A DNA stretch of 64,000 bases, from contig CM068370.1 in the NCBI GenBank assembly GCA_034769895.1, positions 40,939,844 through 41,003,843 on the forward strand, written 5' to 3'. A program made the translations under genes and the position numbers. A model generated the notes under the pieces. The model did not search any database. It saw only the letters and a program-made list of their open reading frames with translations, and was not told the DNA's origin. Shown piece by piece: positions 54,820 to 64,000 of the stretch. The stretch comes from Magicicada septendecula (Eukaryota; Arthropoda; Insecta; Hemiptera; Cicadidae). Position 1 is the first letter of the stretch. Every line of letters starts with the position of its first letter.

Positions 54820-55960
54820 ACTTCCATGTTCCGTAAGGAAATGGAAGGATGGTGATGGTGAAAAAATCGTGTTCGAGATAAGGGCTGATTCTGATTGTAC
54901 TACCCTAAAAACATGAAGAAAAGTCATTTTTCGAAAAGTGTCTGTGTGTAGAATTTCTTCTATGGCGAACGATAACTGCCGCAAATTCAAACAGAATCAA
55001 ATAATGTTTTGTATACGTGCCTCAATTGTAGAGAACTCAAGGCCTATTGATTTTTGTGATGATCGGTTAAGGGTAAGGGGTAGTTTACCTGCAACGTTTT
55101 ATGTTTTAACAAGAAAAATTTGTTCTATGACGAACGATAACTGCCGTCAATTCAAACTGAATCAAATAATTTTTGCATAGTGACTGAGTTGTAGAGGATT
55201 CAAGGCTCATTGATTTTGGCAAAGATCGGTTAAGGGGAAAGGGTAGTTTACCTGCAACGTTTTATGTTTTAACAAGAGTAACGTACTTAATTTTGATAAA
55301 TAAAGTATCCTGAAATGAAAGTCATAATAACCCACTGTAGAAAGGTAGATGGACTATCCATAAATGAAAAGGGTAGTTGAATATGGAGGGGGTAACTTTC
55401 TATAAACAAAATGATAATTTAAGGGGGAGGGGATAATTTTCTTATATGTCCACTACGTTATCGGCAACAAAGATGTAGTTTCTATGGAAATACTTCATTT
55501 CAATTTATCAAACATAAAACTTAATTTACAAGGTGGGGGATATTTTAACATTGAAAATGTTTATAAGGACGTGTTGCACATTTGCGGCCGATCGCTGGTG
55601 CGTGATCGAAAATGGGAACCGGTGAGTTTCCGTAGAAACTACTTCTTTGTTGTCAATAACGTAGTACACATATAAAACTTCGCTTATGAATGCGACTACA
55701 TTTAACTTATAATCTGTACATTGGTAAATGAAGAATGAATTCATTGATTGGTGGATGCAGAATGAATTCATTGATTGGTGAATGAACATAAATATATATA
55801 TTTTTTAGATTTATTGAAGCATTTTCAATGCCCTTCCCTGTGCATTGCATTTGTGCAATGCCTGTAAATTTTTTTAGAAATTGTCGAACCTAATTTAAGT
55901 AAATGATTTTAAATATAAATCTTATAACGTGGAAGTCATGTAAGGTTCTCCATACCGATA
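54820..55960 (-). mobile_element. HINE-like copy, disrupted
   Basis: The 3' palindrome at 54820 is followed by two core units (starts ~55095 and ~55255), a 5' block, then ~400 bp of foreign or rearranged sequence (55505-55905) and the 5' end CCATACCGATA at 55960. The foreign part includes an inverted piece of the 5' block (ACTACTTCTTTGTTGTC at 55637) and a 27-bp duplication (GAATGAATTCATTGATTGG at 55732 and 55759). Confidence 0.75.
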
Positions 55961-55999
55961 TTTTCATTTCATTTTCGAAATTGGCAAGGGACGGCCACA

Positions 56000-56640
56000 A
56001 ATAATTTTTATCCAGCGATCGTCATTTATGCTCTGTCATTTGCCCGTTTCGTCTTCAAGTAAGTAACTGACCGTTTTTTGTTTTAAATTTTCTTTGATCA
56101 TCCTCCATTTCTTTCTCTTTTGTTTTTGGTCTTTAGACCTGGGTTTGGGCAGTCTTCGTTGCCAATCCTCTTTACAAATGCCTTTTCTAAGAAGAGGGTG
56201 TACCATTTTTGCTTACATTTTATTTTTCCATTGGTGTTGTGTCTCAATTTCTAATTCTGTTAGCTTTTGTACATTCTTTTAACTGTCGTAGAAGTTTCAT
56301 GTCTGTATTTCGTTGTTAGTTTCATGTTCACAGAGCTGTCTCACCATCGTACAATATAACGGTAGCAATTACCATAAAATTTAATTGTTGTATCTGGTCA
56401 CACTTCATTCTATTGAAGGTTCCATGTGTCACTTGGTTTTTTATTTTACCATATACATGTCTCTCTCTTTAACGGAACTAGTAACGTTACCCAAACAAAG
56501 TAATTTACTAGATCCGATCTTTTGTTGTTAAAAGTTATTTTGAATCCGACCGGTTCCTCTCCTTTGAAAGTTATAATCTTAGTTTTATTTGTGGATAATC
56601 TTACATTATATTCTTCACATTTCTTATATTCTTTTTTTTT
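56000..56640 (-). pseudogene. Highly degenerate non-LTR RT, minus strand
   Basis: Readable words on the minus strand are VRLSTNKTKIITFKGEEPVG (~56600), a YLG-equivalent region near 56500 and WRMIKENLKQKT (~56100), in the order of RT palm to tail. Many stops and frame changes. Confidence 0.5.
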
Positions 56641-57342
56641 TTATTAACCGATCAAAATTATAACTCACAGTAAACCATGAAGTAATCAGCTGGATTTCCG
56701 AAAGAGTAACACTTGTGTAGCACCATGAAGACTCCACAGAAACATCGTTTTTACAGCCCTTATTGGTCGTGACCTCCTTTAGTTCATCCTCCAAGGCCGA
56801 TCCCTCGCCATCGATTCCAATTTGCCACTTTCATCAGTTTTTGAGAGTACTTCGTCTTATAACCCGCTAGTAAGTTCGAGGTCTCCTTTTACCTCTACTA
56901 GAAGATTTTTTCTAACTGTCAGTTGTCCTTTTTCTACCTTTTTTTGCATTCTGTTATTGTCCACTCTTTCCACGTTTTCGCACTTAAGTCGTATACAACT
57001 ATAGTCTACCTTGTTCCCGTCCTGTATAGCTGTAAGAGTCGAGACCGCCGCTAGCATTGTTGAACGTCGTACTACCACTCCAAGAGTCGTAAGTCGACGC
57101 TGCTCGAAGGAGACGACCGATCGCACAAAAGAGGAACTGGCCGACGCTGTTCGGAGAAGCCGACGGTACGCGGAAGGAGAGCCGACTGACTGCACTGAGC
57201 CGGGCGACGTTGCGGAGATTTGTGTTCAAGGATTCAAGGATTTGTATTTATACTTTCGTACGTATGATGTATTGCATATACACAGTATATATAAACACAC
57301 ACAAAAATAAAAGCAAACTAATATATATAAACTTAAATTAAA

Positions 57343-57375
<33 letters not shown>

Positions 57376-57980
57376 GCTATATATGCAATCGTACATACAT
57401 ATTTTTATATTTGGGATTATTTTGTATATTTTTGTCCATTTTTTTGGAGGTAGGGAGTCAAAGGCTGGTAACGGGTACCGAACTGAGGGTTCGGTTAATA
57501 CCCACTGATACTGACGAACGAGTCAGAGCTCTAGCTAACCGGCTCGAGTCAGCTCTGCCAGCAAATCCTACTTCCAACGTCCAAGATCGTGACTCCCGGG
57601 CAATGCTCTCTCTGTACGCACAAAGAGTAGCCGATGGAAGTGGATGCAACGCGAGTCCGCGGTCTGGAGCGTTTGGTTAGGGGATTGTTGTAAAATTTAC
57701 AAATGAAAATAAAGCAAATTGTAATTTAAAATTGTATTTTGTACTGTACTCTGTGATTTTGTTTATGTAATAAAGAGTTTATATTGGAAAAGGATACTAC
57801 TCAAAATTGTTACGATTTTGAAGAAATATTATAATGGATTATCTTTAAAGCGTGCTACAGAATTCGTTCGTATGGTTACCATGGTAACATACGTAATTGT
57901 TTGGCGTGATTTTACTTGTTCTCAAAGAAGTGAGCGACGAAAAAAGTATCTTTAACAGGTCCTAAAACAACATACATTTG
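56641..57980. other. Mixed sequence with two G+C-richer blocks, no gene recognised
   Basis: Blocks at 57030-57220 and 57465-57680 have balanced composition and open frames (56857-57195 minus, 57411-57680 plus) without family resemblance. They may be parts of an LTR or of host exons. A (TA)n tract is at ~57344-57376. Confidence 0.4.
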
Positions 57981-57989
57981 GTCTACGTG

Positions 57990-58297
57990 GCATTATAAAA
58001 CGAACTCTGAAGGAAATAAAAATGAGGGATACTCAAATAAACTTTTATACAATGGTGGCAATCGCCTGTTTGTTGTATGGGTCAGAATCATGGGCGTCTA
58101 GAAGAGAAGACTTTAAATTGATGGACTCCTCAGAAATGAGATTTCTTCGACCAATCAAAGGTTGTACAAGACTCGAGCGTATAAGAAGTAATGATGTAAG
58201 ACAGTAATTATGTGTATAAGCTATAGCAGAAATGATAACATGCTATAAAGAACGATGGAGAGACCATGTTATGCACATATCTCTGGATATAATAAAA
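57990..58297 (+). pseudogene. Non-LTR RT C-terminal fragment
   Basis: TQINFYTMVAIACLLYGSES, SSEMRFLRPIKGCTRLERIR, then, after two stops, MITCYKERWRDHVMHIS. RTE-like thumb-to-tail words. It is cut by the 5' end of a HINE-like copy at 58298. Confidence 0.7.
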
Positions 58298-60393
58298 TAT
58301 CGGTATGGAGAACCATACATGACTTCCATGTTCTAAGATTTATATTTAAAATCATGTTCGAAATGAAATATTTCCATAGAAACTACGTCTTTCTACTTAT
58401 TGCTTCAGCATTAACCACAGTACTGTGGTCACAAACGTATACCACCTCATGTTTTCGCACTCGATTTTCACCGATGATGGCAGTCGATGGCACTGCCGAA
58501 AAGTCTGGTTTTGTAGAAAACATTGGACTACGGCTAAAGAGCCCGGGAAGCAATTTTAACAAAAAACTACTTCTTTGTTGCCGATAACGTAGTACACATA
58601 TAAAAAATTCTCCCCTCCACCTTCAACTATAATTTTTAATAATAGAAAATTACCCCCACCCCGTTCACCTAACCTCTTCATTTATAGATATTTCATCTAC
58701 GTTTCTACAGTGGATTACTATGAGCTTCTTATCAGGATACTTTATTTATAAAAATTAAGTACTTTACTCTTGTTAAATCATAAAATGTTTCAGGTAAACT
58801 ACCCCTTTCTCTTAACCGATCTTCTCCAAAATCAATAGACCTTCTGCCCTCTAAAATTCAGGGAAGCATGCAAAAAATATTTGAATCTGTTTGAATGTGC
58901 GGCAGTTATCGTTCGTCATGGAAACATTTCTCTTGTTACAACATAAAATATAGCAGGTGAACTACCCCTTTCCCTTAACCGATCTTCACCAAAATCAATA
59001 GACCTTGAGTTCTCTGCAATTCAGGAAAGGGTGCAAAAAATTATTTGATTCTCATTGAATTTTCGGCAGTTATCGTTCGTCATAAAAAAATTACCCTTTT
59101 TAAAACATAAAACGTTGCTGATAAACTACCCCTTCCCTTAACCGATCTTCAACAAAATCGACAGACCTAGAGTTCTCTTTAGTTCAAAAAGGTATGCAAA
59201 AACCTAGTTGATTCTGTTTGAATTTACGGCAGTTATCGTTCGTCATATAAAAAATTACCCTTGTTAAAACATAAAATGGTGCTGGTAAACTACCCCGTTC
59301 CCTTAACCGATCTTCACCAACACCAATAGATATTGAGAACTCTACAATACAGGGCTGTATGCAAAACATCATTTGATTCTGTTTGAATTTGCGGCTGTTA
59401 TCGTTTACTATAGAAAAAAAATACCCTTGATAAAAAACCGTTGCAGGTAAACTACCCCTTTCCCTTAACCGATCTTCACCAAAAACGATAGGTCTTGAGT
59501 AATCTACAATTCAGGCCTGTATGCAAACAATTATTTGATTCTGTTTGAATTTACGGCTGTTATCGTTTGCCATAGAAAAAACCCTTGATAAAACATAAAA
59601 CGTTGCTGGTAAACTACCCTATTCCATTAACCAATCTTCACCAAAAACAATAGATCTTGAGAACCCTGCAATTCAGGGCTGTATACAAAACATTAGTTGA
59701 TTCTCTTTGAATTTACGGCAGTTATCGTTCGTCATAGAAAAAATACCCTTGTTAAAACATAAAACGTTGCAGGTAAACTACCCCTTTCCATTAACCGATC
59801 TTCAACAAAATCAACAGACCTTGAGTTCTATATAATTCAAAAAGGTATGCAGAAGGGTAGTTGATTCTGTTTTAATGTATGGCAGTTATCGTTCGTCAAA
59901 AAAAAATTACCCTTGATAAAACATAAAATGTTGCTGGTAAACAACCCTATTACCTTAACCGATCTTCACCAAAACCAGCAGGTCTTGATAACTCTACATT
60001 TTAGGGCTGTATGCAAAATATTATATGATTCTGTTTGAATTTGCGGCTGTTATCGTTTGCCATATAAAATACCCTTGATAAGACAAAAAACGTGTCTGGT
60101 AAACTACCCCTTTCCCTTAACCGATCTTCACCAAAAACAATAGGTCTTTAATACTCAACAAAACAGGGCTGTATGCAAAAACGTATTTGATTCGGTTTGA
60201 ATTTGCGGCTCTTATCGTTTGCCATAGAAAATACCGTTTTAAAACATAAAACGTTGCTAGTAAACTACCCCTTTCCCTGAACCGACCTTCACCAACACCA
60301 ATAGGTATTGAGACCTCTACAATACAGGGCTGTATGCAAAACATCATTTGATTCTGTTTGAATTTGCGGCTGTTATCATTTACCATAGAAAAA
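58298..60393 (+). mobile_element. HINE-like copy with long 5' block and about ten core units
   Basis: Starts TATCGGTATGGAGAACCATA after ATAATAAAA within an RT pseudogene. The long 5' block runs to ~58750, then core units have GTAAACTACCCC-type starts near 58795, 58957, 59117, 59285, 59450, 59610, 59773, 59937, 60100 and 60260. It is interrupted or ended at 60393 by another copy. No microsatellite or 3' palindrome follows. Confidence 0.88.
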
Positions 60394-60705
60394 TATCGGT
60401 ATGGAGAACCATACATGACTTCCATATTCTAAGATTTATATTTAAAAGCATTTTCGAAATGAAATATTACCATAGAAACTACTTCTTCCTACTTACTGCT
60501 TCAGCCTTAACCACAGTACTGTGGTCACTAACGTATACCATCTCACGTTATCGCACTCGATTTTCACTGATGATGGAAGTCGATGGCATTGCCGAAACGT
60601 CTGGTTTGTAGAAAACATTGGACTACGGCCAAATATCCCGGGAAGGAATTTTAACAAAAACTACTTCTTTGTTGTCGATAACGTTGTACACATATATGTA
60701 AAAAA
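60394..60705 (+). mobile_element. HINE-like copy, 5' end and 5' block only
   Basis: TATCGGTATGGAGAACCATA begins after the A-run of a core unit (CATAGAAAAA), then the long 5' block to ACACATATA. The remainder is missing. Confidence 0.85.
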
Positions 60706-61223
60706 TATGCATAAAATTAATGGCTTGTATAAGTTAATGATTGATCTCCATTAAGTAGTGCTCAAGTTTCCAAAGTTTTAATATTATGATGTCCGTAATT
60801 AAAACATCAGAGCAGGTTTAGTGTGTATGAGGGTAGACCGTGGACAAAAATTTTCAACATTTCCTATTGAGCGTTGCTTAGAGTAAAGCTGCGAATCTAC
60901 AGTGTACGTTTCACAGAACAAACACGCGGAAAAGAAGGAGCGCTACGAAGTCACTCATGGACCCTCAGCATCTTGCAGAGGGTTCATTCCCTGAAGACGA
61001 AAAGTCTGTCTATGAATCGTTCCTCTGTAAACACGTGCAGTTACACTGCCCAGCGATCCACAGGAAGCAAATCGCTATCCACGCTGGACACTTTTTCGGC
61101 TTGCACGCGTTATGTTGGTATGGATTTCGGCACTTTCCATTTAAAAAGCGTGCAAATGTAAGAAAATAAACATGAATGCGGCCAGAAATAACGCGAATTT
61201 TGTGTGTGTGTGTGTGTGTGTGT
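60706..61223 (+). other. Unrecognised segment with a 70-codon open frame
   Basis: Frame 60957-61169 (MDPQHLAEGSFPEDEKSVYE…) is Cys/His-containing, with better codon-like composition than its surroundings, and could be a captured exon. I know no homologue. A (TG)n tract at 61201-61223 follows. Confidence 0.3.
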
Positions 61224-62930
61224 GTCTTCCCTGCCTTTTTATTGCGGTAGTCATAATAATAAAATGGAAACGTAAACATTACATAACTGAGATATGCTTG
61301 GCTGCCACGAACGATATATTTTCTCTCATACATGATTTACATTAAAATGAAAAAATTATAATTTTATTGCCTGGCAACAAAATTATTTTATTTTTAACAA
61401 TTACCATTGTTTGAAAAAGTTTAAATGCATTTTCAAGTACTTTACTGTTGTTAAAACGTAAAAGGTTGCAGGTAAACTACCCCTTCCCCTTAACCGATCT
61501 CCACCAAAATCAAAAGTCCTTGAGGTCTCTACAATTCAGGGATGTATGCAAAACATTATTTGATTCTGTTTGAATTTGCGGCTGTTATCATTTGCCAAAA
61601 AAATACGCTTGATAAAAAAACGTTGCTGGTAAACTACCCCTTCCCCTTAACCGATCTTCACCAAAAACAAAAGGTCTTGAGAACTCTACAAATCAGGGCT
61701 GTATGCAAAACATTATTTGATTCTGTTTGAATTTGCGGCTGTTATCGTTTGCCATAAAAAATACCTTTGATAAAACAAAAAACAAGACTGGTAAACTACC
61801 CCTTTCCCTTAAACGATCTTCACCAAAAACAATAGGTCTTTAGTACTCAAGAAATCAGGGCTGTATGAAAAAACGTATTTGATTCCGTTTGAATTTGCGG
61901 TTGTTATCGTTTACTATAGAAAAAAATTACCCTTGATAAAAAACCGGTTCAGGTAAACTACCCCTTTCCCTTAACCGATCTTCACCAAAAACAATAGGTC
62001 TTTAGTACTCAACAAAACAGGCCTGTATGCAAAAACATATTTGATTCTGTTTGAATTTGCGGCTCTTATCGTTTGCCATAGAAAATACCCTTATAAAACA
62101 TAAACCGTTGCAGGTAAACTACCCCTTTCCCTTAACCGATCTTTACCAAAAACAATAGGTCTTGAGACCTCTACAATTCAGGGCTGTATGTAAAATATTA
62201 TATGATTTTGTTTGAATTTGCGGCTGTTATCGTTTGCCATACAAAATACCCTTTTAAAACATAAAACGTTGCCGGTAAACTACCCATTTCCCTTAACCGA
62301 TCTTCACCAAAACCAACAAGCCTTGAGAACTCTACAATTCAGGGCAGTATGCAAAACATTATTTGATTATGTTTGAATTTGCGGTGTTATCGTTTGCCAT
62401 AGAAAATACCCTTGTTAAAACATAAAACGTTGCAGGTAAACTACCCCTTTCCCTTAACCGATCTTTACAAAAATGAACAAATCTTGAGATCTCTACAATT
62501 CAGGGCTGTATGCGAAATATTATTTGATTCTGTTTGAATTTGCGGCTGTTATCGTTTGCCAAACAAACAAAATTACCCTTGATAAAAAAAAACCGTTGCG
62601 GGTAAACTACCCCTTTCCCTCAATCGATCTTCACCAAAAACAATAGGTCGCGAGTACTCTATAAATCAGGGCTGTGTGCAAGAAATTATTTGATTCTGTT
62701 TGAATTTGCGGCAGTTATCGTTTGCCATAGAAAAAAATCTACAGACACGCAGACAGACAGACACACAGACAGACAGACACACAGACAGACAGACAGACAC
62801 ACACACAGACACTTTTCGGAAAACGACTTTTTTTCATGTTTTGAGTGTAGTACAATCAGAATCTGCAATAATCTCGAACACGATTTTTTTTGCCATCACC
62901 ATACTTCCATTCCTTAAGGAATATGGAAGT
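61224..62930 (+). mobile_element. HINE-like copy, 5'-truncated, about eight core units, intact 3' end
   Basis: Enters within the short-type 5' block (CCTGCCTTTTTATTGC). Core units start near 61470, 61630, 61793, 61955, 62115, 62277, 62435 and 62603. The (AGAC/AC)n tract is at 62745-62815, and the 3' tail and palindrome end at 62930 (GGAATATGGAAGT). Confidence 0.88.
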
Positions 62931-62933
62931 AAA

Positions 62934-64000
62934 TATCGGTATGGAGAACCATACATGACTTCCATATTCTAAGATTTATATTTAAAATCATTTTCAGCCA
63001 AACAGCCAGGCTGTGTCTTACCTGCCTTTTTATTGCTGTATTAAATGAAAAATATTATATTACATTAAAATTAAAAAATTATAATTTTATTGCCTGGCAA
63101 CAAAATTATTTTATTTTTAACAATTACCATTGTTTCAAAAAGTTTAAATAAATTTTCAAGTACTTTACTCTTGTTAAAACGTAAAAGGTTGCAGGTAAAC
63201 TACCCCTTCCCCTTAACCGATCTTCACCAAAATCGAAAGTCATTGAGACCTCTACAATTCAGGGACGTATGCAAAAAATTATTTGATTCTGTTTGAATTT
63301 GCGGCTGTTATCGTTTGCCATAGAAAATACGCTTGATAAAAAAACGTTGCAGGTAAACTACCCCTTCCCCTTAACCGATCTTCACCAAAAACAATAGGTC
63401 TTGAGTACTCTACAAATCAGGGCTGTATGCAAAACATTATTTGATTCTGTTTGAATTTTCGGCTGTTATCGTTTGCCATAGAAAATAAAACGTAAAAGGT
63501 TGCAGGTAAACCACCCCTTCCCCTTAACCGATCTTCACCAAAAACAATAGGTCTTGAGTACTCTACAAATCAGGACTGTATGCAAAACATTATTTGATTC
63601 TGTTTGAATTTGCGGCTGTTATCGTTTGCCATATAAAATACCCTTGTTAAAAAAACGTTGCAGGTATACTACCCCTTTCCCTCAACCGATCTTCACCAAA
63701 AACAATAGGTCTTGAGAAATCTACAATTCAGGGCTGTATGCGAAACATTATTTGATTCTGTTTGAATTTGCGGCTGTTAGCGTTTGCCAAAAAAAAAAAA
63801 AATTTCCCTTGATAAAAAAAACCGTTGCCGGTAAACTACCCCTTCCCCTCAACCGATCTTCACCAAAAACAATAGGTCGCGAGTACTCTACAAATCAGGG
63901 CTGTATGCAAAAAATTATTTGATTCTGTTTGAATTTGCGGCAGTTGTCGTTTGCCATAGAAAATACGCATGATAAAAAACGTTGCTGGTAAACTACCCCT
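62934..64000 (+). mobile_element. HINE-like copy in tandem, continuing beyond the window
   Basis: Begins TATCGGTATGGAGAACCATA three A's after the previous copy's 3' end, a head-to-tail arrangement. Short-type 5' block, then core units near 63190, 63350, 63505, 63662, 63830 and onward to the window edge. Confidence 0.88.

Overview
This window reads as a repeat-dominated stretch of an animal nuclear genome, most likely an insect. The signs are high A+T, spliced exons rather than operons, and a typical arthropod mixture of repeats: an errantivirus-type Ty3/gypsy element with env, a second gypsy element with very long LTRs, Penelope-like elements, RTE-like and Jockey/I-like non-LTR retroposons, mariner, hAT, pogo/Tigger and TTAA-flanked (piggyBac-like) DNA transposons. 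One LTR element has a primer-binding site matching the 3' end of an animal tRNA-Leu. Only two short exons look like host coding sequence. I see no tRNA, rRNA or CRISPR.

Layout. 1-4.9 kb: defective errantivirus-like provirus on the minus strand, with most of pol deleted. 5.3-8.3 kb: two pogo/Tigger relatives. 8.7-9.4 kb: TTAA-flanked piggyBac-like remnant. 9.6-12.4 kb: two copies of a tandem-repeat-bearing element, one nested in the other in opposite orientation. 12.45-15.4 kb: two candidate alternative 3'-terminal exons of a host gene, with a 1.1-kb TTAA-flanked element between them. 15.4-20.9 kb: mostly non-coding, with a small MITE and an LTR-like promoter region. 20.96-39.8 kb: nested stack (mariner, then tandem-repeat element, then RTE with a 315-bp target duplication and a gypsy element with 2.3-kb LTRs, then pogo inside the 5' LTR). 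39.8-46.7 kb: RNase H fragment, hAT and two rearranged Penelope-like elements. 47-58.3 kb: degenerate RT tails, MITEs and further tandem-repeat elements. 58.3-64 kb: long arrays of the same tandem-repeat element.

The unifying feature is an interspersed family, present in about ten copies, with a fixed design. It has a 5' end with a small hairpin, an optional 5' block, 1 to about 10 head-to-tail units of ~160 bp, an AGAC/AC microsatellite, a ~130-bp 3' tail, and a terminal 28-nt palindrome that is an inverted repeat of a 5' subterminal motif. It inserts in A/T runs without a clear target duplication. From memory this matches non-autonomous Helentron derivatives (HINE, DINE-1/DINE-TR1, bivalve pearl elements). 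I call it the HINE-like family. In this window it is expanding towards satellite DNA and is a frequent landing site for other elements.
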